A stretch of 14,921 nucleotides of DNA, from positions 1 through 14,921 of the forward strand of contig QMVB01000020.1 of NCBI GenBank assembly GCA_003660905.1, read 5' to 3'. The notes below the pieces were generated by a model, which was not told the DNA's origin, made no database searches, and worked only from the letters and a program-made list of their open reading frames with translations. Numbering within the stretch: the first letter of the stretch is position 1; each line of letters begins with the position of its first letter. Positions 7,526 to 14,549 of the stretch are shown here, one piece after another. This DNA comes from Candidatus Nanohalarchaeota archaeon. Lineage in GTDB: Archaea > EX4484-52. Made by a program: the position numbers and the translations under genes.

Positions 7526-7924
7526 ATGGATTTTGAAATCTCAACAAAGGGCTTTGCAGACATAATTGACATTACAGGAAATGTAAGCGAAGCAATTGAA
7601 AAATCAGCAGTAAAGGATGGAATTTGCCTTGTTTTCTGCCCGGGTTCAACTGCTGCAATTACGACAATTGAATGCGAAGAAGGCGCAATCGCCGATTTGA
7701 AAAGAGCGCTAGAGAAAATTGCGCCAATGGATTCAGACTACCAGCACAATAAAAAATGGGGCGACGGCAATGGCTATGCTCATGTAAGGAGTGCTTTGTT
7801 CAATCCTTCCTTTTGCTGTCCTGTCGAAAATGGCAAACCTGTTCTTGGAACATGGCAGCAGATTGTGTTTATTGATTTTGACAACAAGTCAAGAAAAAGG
7901 CGGATTATTGTAAAAATTAAATGA
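7526..7924 (+). CDS. YjbQ / UPF0047 family protein
   Basis: UPF0047 (YjbQ) is a small, widely conserved family. Some members show weak thiamine-phosphate synthase activity, but the natural role is uncertain. The conserved residues are present in order: CPGSTAAITTIECEEG (residues about 38-53; more often HVGSTAA in relatives), DLKRALEKIAP, the histidine in YQHNKKWGDGNGYAHVRSAL (about 72-91, with both conserved His), PVENGKPVLGTWQQIVFIDFD (about 99-118) and RKRRIIVKIK at the end. The 132-residue length is typical. The start at 7526 fits the TATA spacing. The gene ends immediately before a perfect hairpin that it shares with the convergent cyclophilin gene. Confidence 0.93.
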   Translation: MDFEISTKGFADIIDITGNVSEAIEKSAVKDGICLVFCPGSTAAITTIECEEGAIADLKRALEKIAPMDSDYQHNKKWGDGNGYAHVRSALFNPSFCCPVENGKPVLGTWQQIVFIDFDNKSRKRRIIVKIK

Positions 7925-7943
7925 CCTGATTGATTCAATCAGG
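7925..7943. terminator. Hairpin between convergent genes
   Basis: CCTGATTG (7925-7932) and CAATCAGG (7936-7943) form a perfect 8-bp stem with a three-base loop. The hairpin begins at the base after the YjbQ stop and overlaps the last bases and stop codon of the cyclophilin gene, followed on the plus strand by CATCTTTTATT. A two-way terminator is likely by position; archaeal termination depends more on U-tracts than on hairpins, so this is not certain. Confidence 0.5.
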
Positions 7944-8526
7944 CATCTTTTATTGTGATTTTCTCAATTATTACAGGTTCAACAGGTTTGTCCATAGCGC
8001 CGGTTTTCACATTGCCTATTTCCTTTAAGATATCTTCCCCTTTAATTATTTTCCCGAAAACTGCATGTTTGCCGTCAAGCCAAGGTGTTGGAACCAATGT
8101 AATAAAAAACTGGCTTCCTCCTGTATTTGGTCCTGCATTTGCCATTGAAAGAACACCTGCACTGCTGTGCTTAAGTTCAGGATGGAATTCATCTTTGATG
8201 GCGTATCCCGGTCCGCCTGTCCCGTCGCCTTTTGGGCATCCTCCTTGTATCATAAAGTCCTTGATGACCCTGTGAAATGTCAGATTGTCGTAATACTTCT
8301 TGTTTGCCAAATCAATAAAATTCTTTGTTGTTATTGGCGCCCTTTTTTCAAATAATTCAAATTCCATTGTCCCGTGGTTTGTCTGAATTACTGCAATTCT
8401 ATTTTCCATAATATTATCTTTCAGCGTGGTTGCTGAATTATTTACTTTTTGTTCTGCTATATTGCCGGAAGTGCATCCTGATGCCAAAACCAGCAGAATT
8501 AAAAGACCAAATATAATTTTTTTCAT
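7939..8526 (-). CDS. Cyclophilin-type peptidyl-prolyl isomerase, predicted lipoprotein
   Basis: The enzyme catalyses cis-trans isomerisation of Xaa-Pro bonds. It begins with a lipoprotein signal, MKKIIFGLLILLVLASGCTSG: positive start, hydrophobic core and a lipobox with Cys at residue 19. The mature protein is therefore predicted to be tethered on the outside of the membrane. A short linker leads to a complete cyclophilin domain (about 45-195) with FHRVIKDFMIQGG (catalytic Arg in FHR), GTGGPGYAIKDEFHPELKH, LSMANAGPNTGGSQFFIT, TPWLDGKHAVFG and VEPVIIEKITI. I choose the ATG at 8526 because it gives the signal peptide; the frame is open seven codons further up. A TATA-like box (8549-8558) overlaps the helicase stop region, so it may have its own promoter. 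The TGA lies in the shared hairpin. Confidence 0.94.
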   Translation of the reverse strand: MKKIIFGLLILLVLASGCTSGNIAEQKVNNSATTLKDNIMENRIAVIQTNHGTMEFELFEKRAPITTKNFIDLANKKYYDNLTFHRVIKDFMIQGGCPKGDGTGGPGYAIKDEFHPELKHSSAGVLSMANAGPNTGGSQFFITLVPTPWLDGKHAVFGKIIKGEDILKEIGNVKTGAMDKPVEPVIIEKITIKDA

Positions 8527-8548
8527 ATTATATATTAAAATAGGCATA

Positions 8549-8558
8549 TTATTTTAAG
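8549..8558 (-). promoter_or_regulatory. TATA-like box of the cyclophilin gene
   Basis: On the minus strand CTTAAAATAA is centred about 26 bases before the ATG at 8526 and overlaps the end of the helicase gene. Its spacing matches the other leaderless promoters of the window. Confidence 0.4.
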
Positions 8559-9846
8559 CTTTATTTGTTATTCCTGAGTATTTTCGCTTTCCTGATTTTT
8601 TTTGACTGTTAAATCTGCCTCCGGAACCACTGGACTTTCTTTGACCGCCGAACCTGCCTCCGGAACCACCAGAACTTCTTTTGCCTCCAAATCGACTGCC
8701 TGTTCTGCCTGAATTCTGGACTTTTTTTAGCTTTACTTTTTCTATAAAGGGCATTTGCTCTCTTTTAACATCAACGTCATTATTTCTGAGCACCCTTCTA
8801 AAATTAACAAAATCCCTGTTTGCAAGAATATTTATTGCCTTTCCGTCTTTTCCTGCCCTTGCTGTTCTTCCTATTCTATGGATATATTCTTTGCTGTCTG
8901 AAGGGATGTCGTAATTATACACATGCGTAACTCCCGGTATATCAAGACCACGTGCCGCTACATCAGTGCATACAAGAGCATAAACCCTCTGGGAAGTAAA
9001 ATGCTTCATGGTCTTGCTTCTCTTCTCCTGCGTAAAACCTCCGTGCATAGCAGATGCCTCTATTCCTGAAAATTTCAGGTTATCTGCGACAAAATCCACA
9101 TTCCGCCTGCTGTTGCAGAAAATCATTACAAGCCCTTTTTTTTCATTCCTCAACAAATGAACCAGAAGTGAGAATTTTAACTCGTCCTCCACTTCGTAAA
9201 AAACCTGGGTTAGTTTTTTCGTATCAACATATTCTTCTGCAGAAACCTTTACAGGAGATTTCATGTATTTTTTGGAAAGTTCTGTTATCCTTGGAGGCAT
9301 TGTTGCAGAAAACAACAGCGTCTGCCTGTAGTCCGGGCATTGCCGCATTATTTTTTCAACATCATCAATAAATCCCATGTCCAGCATCCTGTCTGCTTCA
9401 TCCAGAACAAATGTTTTTATCTTGCTAAAATTGATTGTTCCCCTGGCCATATGGTCAAGTATTCTTCCCGGAGTTCCGACAACAATATCTGCGCTTCTTA
9501 ATTTATCAATCTGCGGGTTTATTGAAACGCCGCCATAGACAACAACTATCTTTAATGGCAGGTATTTTGAAAACATCCTTATGGCTTCACTGACCTGCTC
9601 TGCCAATTCCCTTGTCGGCGTTAAAATCAATGTCTGTATCCCTTTCTTTTTCTCTGTCGTCTTAAGGATGCCTACTGCAAAAGCAAGCGTCTTCCCTGAT
9701 CCTGTAGCAGATGCAGCTATGATGTCTTTGCCTTCAAGAACAACAGGAATTGCTTTTTCCTGTATATCAGTGGGCTTCTCGAATTTTTCATCTTCTATTA
9801 CTTTTAATACTGGTTCTGTAATACCCAGTTTTATGAATTTTTCCAT
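8554..9846 (-). CDS. DEAD-box ATP-dependent RNA helicase with Gly/Arg/Ser-rich tail
   Basis: DEAD-box helicases remodel RNA and RNA-protein complexes with ATP. All core motifs are visible: Q motif (F..PTDIQ, about 22-29), motif I ASATGSGKT (with Ser-Ala where AQTGSGKT is common), Ia PTRELA, GG and TPGR, II DEAD, III SAT, IV IFCNSRR, V ARGLDIP and VI HRIGRTARAG. After the core (about residue 375) comes a basic, low-complexity tail of about 55 residues with near-repeats: GSRFGG, GSGGRFGGQRKS, GSGGRFNSQKKS. It resembles the RGG-type RNA-binding tails of bacterial DeaD/CsdA/RhlE helicases and may tether the enzyme to RNA. The total of 430 residues is typical. The protein is close to the RhlE/DeaD group; I cannot assign an orthologue. 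A TTTTAAAA box near 9912-9919 lies 65-70 bases upstream, so unlike its neighbours this gene may have a leader, as cold-induced helicases often do. Confidence 0.95.
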   Translation of the reverse strand: MEKFIKLGITEPVLKVIEDEKFEKPTDIQEKAIPVVLEGKDIIAASATGSGKTLAFAVGILKTTEKKKGIQTLILTPTRELAEQVSEAIRMFSKYLPLKIVVVYGGVSINPQIDKLRSADIVVGTPGRILDHMARGTINFSKIKTFVLDEADRMLDMGFIDDVEKIMRQCPDYRQTLLFSATMPPRITELSKKYMKSPVKVSAEEYVDTKKLTQVFYEVEDELKFSLLVHLLRNEKKGLVMIFCNSRRNVDFVADNLKFSGIEASAMHGGFTQEKRSKTMKHFTSQRVYALVCTDVAARGLDIPGVTHVYNYDIPSDSKEYIHRIGRTARAGKDGKAINILANRDFVNFRRVLRNNDVDVKREQMPFIEKVKLKKVQNSGRTGSRFGGKRSSGGSGGRFGGQRKSSGSGGRFNSQKKSGKRKYSGITNKA

Positions 9847-9938
9847 ACTATTGTAAAAATTAATCTCTTATTTACCTCTTATTTGTATATTCAATCATTA
9901 TAGAATACCCTGTTTTAAAAGCCTTTCGATACTTTATT

Positions 9939-10709
9939 TTATATATTCACCAATTCTCCTGTTCTTGTCCTTCTTTTAGAACAAAAGTGAGGCAGGTCTT
10001 TCACTATATCATAGCTGAATACAGGTCCGTCAACGCAAACCCTATAGCCGGAAAAAGAGCAATTGCCGCATAATCCAATGGCGCATTTCATGTATCTTTC
10101 AATCGAGACATAGGTCTGGGCAGGGATATTTATCTTATCTGCAACTGCCTTTATCATCCTTTCAGGACCGCAAACAGCATAATTATACTTATCTGAAAAT
10201 TCTTCATCTGTATCTATAATCATGCCTTTTTTTCCAAAAGAGCCGTCCTCTGTAAATATATTTAACTCAATGTCATTTTGTTCTGCCAATTGAATAAAAT
10301 CTTTTAGAAACAAGACATCTGTTTTGCTTCTGCATCCCAGGTAAATGCTTTTGATTTTTTCAATATTTTTATTTATAAAGAATTTTAAAGGAGCGATGCC
10401 GCATCCTCCTCCGAAAACATAATATGGCTTTTCAAAATTATTGTATCCTTTGCCATAAGGTCCCCTGAGCCATAATTTGTCGCCTTCTTTTAAGTTAAAT
10501 GTTTTTTCTGTGAACGGACCTATTTTTTTTATTGTAATCTCATCCGGAGCGCTGAAAGAGATGGGCTTTTCATCAACTCCAGGGAGCCATACCATGGCAA
10601 ATTGCCCCGGGATGACATTGTCAAATGAGCGATCAAAAATGAAAGTTTTATTGGATTCATTGTGCGTTATTATTTTTGTGATTTTTACACATTTGTATTT
10701 ATTATCCAT
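9939..10709 (-). CDS. pyrK: Dihydroorotate dehydrogenase B, electron-transfer subunit PyrK
   Basis: PyrK passes electrons from PyrD to NAD+ through FAD and a [2Fe-2S] cluster, completing class 1B dihydroorotate dehydrogenase. The 256-residue length is normal. The N-terminal FAD barrel carries KPISFSAPDE (R-P-x-S in most relatives, here Lys-Pro-Ile-Ser). Next comes LWLRGPYGKGY, the nucleotide-binding GGGCGIAPLKFF (about 97-108), YAVCGPERMIKAV, and a C-terminal cluster-binding segment with cysteines at residues 209, 214, 217 and 225 (CAIGLCGNCSFSGYRVC), then DGPVFSYD. The ATG overlaps the 3' end of pyrD by eight bases in a different frame, showing translational coupling and an equal-dose pair. 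A 92-base gap separates it from the helicase. No other pyr gene is in the window. Confidence 0.95.
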   Translation of the reverse strand: MDNKYKCVKITKIITHNESNKTFIFDRSFDNVIPGQFAMVWLPGVDEKPISFSAPDEITIKKIGPFTEKTFNLKEGDKLWLRGPYGKGYNNFEKPYYVFGGGCGIAPLKFFINKNIEKIKSIYLGCRSKTDVLFLKDFIQLAEQNDIELNIFTEDGSFGKKGMIIDTDEEFSDKYNYAVCGPERMIKAVADKINIPAQTYVSIERYMKCAIGLCGNCSFSGYRVCVDGPVFSYDIVKDLPHFCSKRRTRTGELVNI

Positions 10710-11610
10710 CTAAACACCCCACAATCTCGTCAAAACTTATATTTTCCTTTTCTATATATTTCAACACATCTTTCCACATATTGTTTACAAATTTGGCAAC
10801 CTGCCCTGCATCTTTGTGCAAAAGAGAAGTTCCTATCCCAAAAATAGACGCCCCTGCAATTGCATATTCAAGAATATCTTCCCATTTTGAAATCCCGCCG
10901 TATGCAATGAGTTTTACATCTTCTTTTGACGCAATTTTATAGACATCATTTACCATTTTCATGGCTTTTGGTTTTATTGCCTCCCCGCTCATGCCTCCTG
11001 CAAAACCTGCCAGAATGGGTTTTCTTGAATAAATATCCACTGCAAGCCCGGGACCTAATGTATTGCCGCATGCAATGTAGTCAACATAATCCACAATGGA
11101 TTTTGCAATTGCAACATAATCCTCGTTCGGAGACAATTTGGCAATAATCGGCTTTTGCGTTACTTCCCTTAAAGGCATAATGATTTCTTTTATTTTCTCT
11201 GTCATTGACTCCATCAGGCTTTTTTCTCCAGCCTCTTTATTCGGACAGCTTACATTTATTTCCCACGCTGAAACATATTTGTCAATTTTTTTTATCACAT
11301 CCCGATAGTCCTCTATTTTTGTCCCCCACACAGAGCCGATTACCGGCTTTTTTAAATCCGCACTTTCAAACTCCTTTATCCATGATTGTATTGAATGAGT
11401 AGGAAGCGCAAAAGAATTGAGCAGAACAGAACCGTTGTGGTAAATCGTAGGATTTGGATTGCCCTGCTTCTCAAAAGGACCGATTGATTTTGGAATCCAT
11501 GCGCCGAAATTTGCATTCATTTTTTCGAGGCGCTCAAAAACATCCAAATATGACAGGATTCCGCAGGCATTTACTATTGGCGGGTTTAGGGAGATGTGTT
11601 TTTTTGACAT
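10702..11610 (-). CDS. pyrD: Dihydroorotate dehydrogenase class 1B, catalytic subunit PyrD
   Basis: PyrD oxidises dihydroorotate to orotate with FMN, step four of pyrimidine synthesis. The 302-residue length fits class 1. Motifs in order: NPPIVNACGILSY (about 8-20; family N-P-x-x-x-A-S/C-G), SFALPTHSIQSWI, GSVWGT, WEINVSCPNKE with the catalytic Cys122, IIAKLSPNEDYV, ACGNTLGPG, GGMSGEAIKPKA, AYGGISKWEDILEYAIAGASIFGIGTSLL (FMN phosphate binding). The class 1B call rests on the adjacent pyrK. I choose the ATG at 11610: on the minus strand TTTAAA (11633-11638) is centred 25 bases upstream and homology begins there. The frame stays open 36 codons further, but those codons look like the end of a transposase remnant. 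Stop TAA at 10702-10704 overlaps the pyrK start. Confidence 0.95.
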   Translation of the reverse strand: MSKKHISLNPPIVNACGILSYLDVFERLEKMNANFGAWIPKSIGPFEKQGNPNPTIYHNGSVLLNSFALPTHSIQSWIKEFESADLKKPVIGSVWGTKIEDYRDVIKKIDKYVSAWEINVSCPNKEAGEKSLMESMTEKIKEIIMPLREVTQKPIIAKLSPNEDYVAIAKSIVDYVDYIACGNTLGPGLAVDIYSRKPILAGFAGGMSGEAIKPKAMKMVNDVYKIASKEDVKLIAYGGISKWEDILEYAIAGASIFGIGTSLLHKDAGQVAKFVNNMWKDVLKYIEKENISFDEIVGCLDG

Positions 11611-11632
11611 AAAATAATTTATATTTAATTTA

Positions 11633-11638
11633 TTTAAA
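11633..11638 (-). promoter_or_regulatory. TATA-like box of pyrDK
   Basis: On the minus strand TTTAAA, inside a CTTTAAATAAATT run, is centred 25 bases before the pyrD ATG at 11610. This spacing supports the shorter pyrD start and suggests the pair is driven by a leaderless promoter placed at or within the transposase remnant. Confidence 0.5.
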
Positions 11639-11639
11639 G

Positions 11640-11925
11640 TTAAATGGTTTTCTCGTGGTATTTTTGTCATTTTCGTCCAAAGATTGCGGTCTTCCTTGTT
11701 TTGATTTATTTGATACATTTTTTTCCTGTTTCTATTGTTTAATCCATCGGTAATGGCGGATTCATCAACGCAGAATATTTCGGCGATTTAGGATAGAATA
11801 TTCATACTTTTAAGATAAATAGCTCTTAAATAGTCCCTTTCATTGACGTCTTTGCATTCTTTGGTTAATTTAGCGAGAAGTTCTGAATCATCCTGTAGTT
11901 CTGTTTTTTCCCATAGCAATATTGG
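11640..11925 (-). pseudogene. Remnant of a transposase-like helix-turn-helix gene (IS630-type resemblance)
   Basis: On the minus strand, from about 11913, one frame reads WEKTELQDDSELLAKLTKEC, then KDVNERDYLRAIYLKSMNIL, and Ser-stop (TAA at 11790-11788). It continues in the same frame IAEIFCVDESAITDGLNNRN and into the 36 codons open ahead of pyrD. The pattern (charged helix, then RDYLRAIYL, then a serine, then IAEIFxVDESxIT) resembles the N-terminal helix-turn-helix of IS630-family and related transposases (eRlxAIyL..G.S..EIA..lgvs..TV..Wl). The in-frame stop sits where two or so residues of the linker should be, which suggests a small deletion. There is no catalytic DDE part. It could also be a broken transcription factor of another HTH class; I recognised it from pattern alone. 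Confidence 0.45.
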
Positions 11926-12100
11926 GATGGAAAATTATTTCTCATTTTCGGTTTTTTGCAAAATTAGTTTGGGTTGCTATAATTATTTGCTATAACAAAA
12001 CCTTGAAAGCGGACATTTATGATATAATAACCACAGGAAAGAAAATATTTATAATATTTCAATTAATTATGCAATTAATATAGCGGCAGATGAATTCACT
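11926..12100. other. AT-rich intergenic stretch upstream of aspS with short repeats
   Basis: Together with the transposase remnant this makes a gene-poor gap of about 510 bases (11611-12123). The part nearer aspS holds no recognisable coding sequence. It contains a tandem pair TTGCTATAA (11974-11982 and 11987-11995, 13 bases apart) and a perfect 7-bp inverted repeat ATTAATT-atgc-AATTAAT (12062-12079), about 45 bases before the aspS start. Neither matches a site I know; the AT-only hairpin could arise by chance in such DNA. Confidence 0.35.
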
Positions 12101-12112
12101 AAATTAATTAAA
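12101..12112 (+). promoter_or_regulatory. Probable TATA region of aspS
   Basis: AAATTAATTAAA precedes the aspS ATG at 12124 by about 12-23 bases, with no ribosome binding site between. The exact box is ambiguous because the run is all A and T. Confidence 0.35.
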
Positions 12113-12123
12113 TCAAGTTAACT

Positions 12124-13422
12124 ATGAGCAAAGAAAAAACATTTACAGCTGATGCACCGTTAAATATCGGAAAGACAATAACCCTCAAAGGATGGGTGGA
12201 TGACATAAGAGACATCGGAAAGCTTATTTTTCTGATATTAAAGGATTCAAAATCAAAAATACAGATTGTTGCAAAAAACGGAGTGGTAGATGATAAGATA
12301 ATAAAGGAACTAAAGAAGATTTCAAAGGAAAGCTGCATCGAGGTAGTCGGAACAGTAAAAGAGGCAAAAAATGCAATTGGAGGAGTTGAAATAGTCCCTC
12401 AAAAAATAACCGTCCTTAATGCCGCTGGAGCCAATCTTCCTATTCCGACAGATTCAAAGGCAACAATTACTCTTTCAAAAAGACTGGACTACAGGTACAT
12501 TGACCTGAGAAATGAAAAAGTTTTGGCAATTTTTAAGATACAGGCAGTAATAATGGATGAATTCAGGCAATATTTGATGAAAAAAGATTTTATTGAATTT
12601 AATTCCCCAGGAATTATTTCTTCATCATCTGAAGGAGGAGCAGACCTGTTTTCTCTGCTTTACTATCAAAAAGAGGCATTTCTGGCTCAAAGCCCACAGC
12701 TTTACAAGCAAATGGCAGTAATTGGCGGAATGGAGCGCGTTTTCACGATTTCGAGAATTTGGAGAGCAGAGGTTTCAAACACTGTAAAGCATCTGTCTGA
12801 ATCAAGGCAGATGGATATCGAGGCATGCTTTATTGATGACAATGAGGCAATTGACATGCTTTGCAATGTTGTTTTGCATATAATAAGAACAGTAAAGAAA
12901 AAATGCGCTCGGGAGCTGAAAATAATTGGCGCAAATCCAAAAGAAGTAAAGGGAATTCAAAGAATCACCTATGATGAGGCAATCGAATTGCTTCAAAAGA
13001 ATAAGATAAGCATAAAATACGGGGAAGATTTGGGAAGCGAATCTGAAAAAAAGATTTGCGAATTGTTCAAAGATGAACCTGTGATTGTCCAAAAATGGCC
13101 ATCTGCATTAAGGGCATTTTACTCAATGCCTGATGAAAAGAACAAAAAGCTCTCAAAATCATTTGATTTGCTATACAAGGGAATGGAGCTTGCATCGGGC
13201 GCTCAGCGTATTCATATTCCGGAACTGCTTGAGAAAAAATTAAGGGAAAAAGAAATGGATGTTGACAATTTTAAATCATACATTGATGCCTTTAGGTATG
13301 GGGCAGCGCCCCATAGCGGATGGTCAATCGGACTGGAACGGATTACAATGGCAATATGCTCTCTTTCAAACATCCGTGAAGCCACATTATTCCCGAGAGA
13401 TACAGAAAGAATAACGCCTTGA
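12124..13422 (+). CDS. aspS: Aspartyl-tRNA synthetase, archaeal type
   Basis: AspRS charges tRNA-Asp with aspartate; many archaeal forms also mischarge tRNA-Asn for later amidation. The 432-residue length matches archaeal AspRS, without the bacterial insertion domain. An OB-fold anticodon-binding domain (about 15-100, with ITLKGWVDDIRDIGK) is followed by the class II core: LSKRLDYRYIDLRN, motif 1 region (FIEFNSPGI), EGGADLF, the AspRS-specific FLAQSPQLYKQ (Q189-S-P-Q192), motif 2 from W213-R-A-E, and motif 3 GWSIGLERI (G403 to R406) followed by NIREATLFPRDTERITP. QSPQ separates it from AsnRS. Motif 2 reads WRAEVSNTVKHLSESRQMD, with Lys for the Arg of RHL that I expect in relatives. The residue after GWV in the anticodon region is Asp, so discrimination type cannot be read with confidence. 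It is preceded by a TATA-like run. Confidence 0.95.
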   Translation: MSKEKTFTADAPLNIGKTITLKGWVDDIRDIGKLIFLILKDSKSKIQIVAKNGVVDDKIIKELKKISKESCIEVVGTVKEAKNAIGGVEIVPQKITVLNAAGANLPIPTDSKATITLSKRLDYRYIDLRNEKVLAIFKIQAVIMDEFRQYLMKKDFIEFNSPGIISSSSEGGADLFSLLYYQKEAFLAQSPQLYKQMAVIGGMERVFTISRIWRAEVSNTVKHLSESRQMDIEACFIDDNEAIDMLCNVVLHIIRTVKKKCARELKIIGANPKEVKGIQRITYDEAIELLQKNKISIKYGEDLGSESEKKICELFKDEPVIVQKWPSALRAFYSMPDEKNKKLSKSFDLLYKGMELASGAQRIHIPELLEKKLREKEMDVDNFKSYIDAFRYGAAPHSGWSIGLERITMAICSLSNIREATLFPRDTERITP

Positions 13423-13450
13423 TTTATTGCTGAACTTTTTCCTGCGAATA

Positions 13451-13456
13451 TTTAAA
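13451..13456 (+). promoter_or_regulatory. TATA-like box of the T2SSF gene
   Basis: TTTAAA inside GAATATTTAAACTTT is centred about 27 bases before the ATG at 13481. A second run (AATATATAAATT, 13460-13472) is nearer than expected for a leaderless start. Confidence 0.4.
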
Positions 13457-13480
13457 CTTTAATATATAAATTATAATTGT

Positions 13481-14545
13481 ATGCCTGATATTTTCAAAAA
13501 AAAAAGGACAAAAGACAAAAGACACAACTCAACGATTAATCTTGAAAAAAAATTGATTGAAGTTGGCTACAAAAAAAAAGAGCAGCTTGATAAGAAAACA
13601 TTTTTTGATGAACTGCTCGTATTCATTGACTCTATTTTCAGGTCATTGGTTGAAGTGGAGAGAACCAAAAATATAATGATTTTCATGAATGCCTTTTTCA
13701 TTGACATAATTAGATCATATCCTGCTATTTTTGAGCCCCTTAAAAAGAAAGTCATAGCAAGCAGCATGTATGATCTTCCCGAGGAATATATAACAAAAAC
13801 AATGAGTATATCTGTGCTTTCCTTTTTTCTTGTTTTCGCAGGCGAATTTGCAAAACTTATTATTACGGTTGAAGAACTGACCATAAAAATGCTTGTGTTT
13901 GATATGGTAATAATTCCTTTTTTCTCTGTTTTTGCATTAGGGATAATATTTTATTTTATTCCATTTGTAATTGCAAACCACAGGATGCACAGTATTGAAA
14001 CAAACATGCCGTTTGGATTGAATCATATGTCTGCCATCACTTCTGCCGGTGTTCCGCCAGAAGCGGCATTCATGATGCTTGTAGAATATGGTGAGTATGG
14101 CGAGTTTTCAAATGAAATGAAAAAAATCATAAAAAGAATGAATACATTTGGGGAAGACCTGAACAAATCGATAATCTATGTGCTCAAAACAACTCCATCA
14201 GATAAATTCAAGGAGTTTTTATACGGAATGGTTTCAGTCATAGAAGGCGGCGGAAACATAAGCGAATACTTGGATCAGATAGCATCTGTTTCAATGTTTG
14301 ACTATAGGATGAGGAAAAAAAGATATACTGCTTCTCTTTCAACATTCGGGGATATTTATACAGTCATTTTGATTGCCGCCCCTTTCTTTATTATTTCGCT
14401 CTTTACAATAATGAATATGGTGCCATCTGCAAAAATAGGAGGGATGGATATCCTAACGCTTATGAACGTTACAACATATATTATGATACCCGGGCTGAAT
14501 ATAATTTTCATTATGTTCCTGTATGCGTTTCAGCCAGATATATAA
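13481..14545 (+). CDS. Type II secretion system F (T2SSF) / FlaJ-TadC-like membrane protein
   Basis: T2SSF proteins are the inner-membrane platform of type IV pilus-like machines, including the archaellum (ArlJ/FlaJ) and Tad pili. They couple the assembly ATPase to the filament. This 354-residue protein has a charged cytoplasmic N-terminus (1-100), two membrane segments (about 105-128 and 137-165), a cytoplasmic T2SSF domain (about 172-285) with IETNMPFGLNHMSAITSAGV, PPEAAF and the hallmark VIEGGGNISEYL, and two more C-terminal membrane segments (about 290-315 and 325-350). Archaeal FlaJ usually has two T2SSF repeats and is longer, so this is a half-size, single-domain form, as in TadB/TadC, or one of a pair. 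No ATPase gene precedes it (aspS does) and no pilin is seen after it, so it stands alone here. The cysteine-rich protein at the window's left edge is a remote candidate partner only. Confidence 0.88.
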   Translation: MPDIFKKKRTKDKRHNSTINLEKKLIEVGYKKKEQLDKKTFFDELLVFIDSIFRSLVEVERTKNIMIFMNAFFIDIIRSYPAIFEPLKKKVIASSMYDLPEEYITKTMSISVLSFFLVFAGEFAKLIITVEELTIKMLVFDMVIIPFFSVFALGIIFYFIPFVIANHRMHSIETNMPFGLNHMSAITSAGVPPEAAFMMLVEYGEYGEFSNEMKKIIKRMNTFGEDLNKSIIYVLKTTPSDKFKEFLYGMVSVIEGGGNISEYLDQIASVSMFDYRMRKKRYTASLSTFGDIYTVILIAAPFFIISLFTIMNMVPSAKIGGMDILTLMNVTTYIMIPGLNIIFIMFLYAFQPDI

Positions 14546-14549
14546 ATAT

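Noticed and set aside
11611..11718. Upstream extension of the pyrD frame by 36 codons
   Set aside because: PyrD homology begins at 11610 and a TATA-like box is centred 25 bases before that ATG; the extra codons belong to the transposase-like remnant.
11940..11975. A third copy of the two-hairpin element (TTTTCGG and TTGCAAAATTAGTTT words)
   Set aside because: Only short words match; the stems AA(A/C)TAAAC / GTTTA(T/G)TT and their order are absent.
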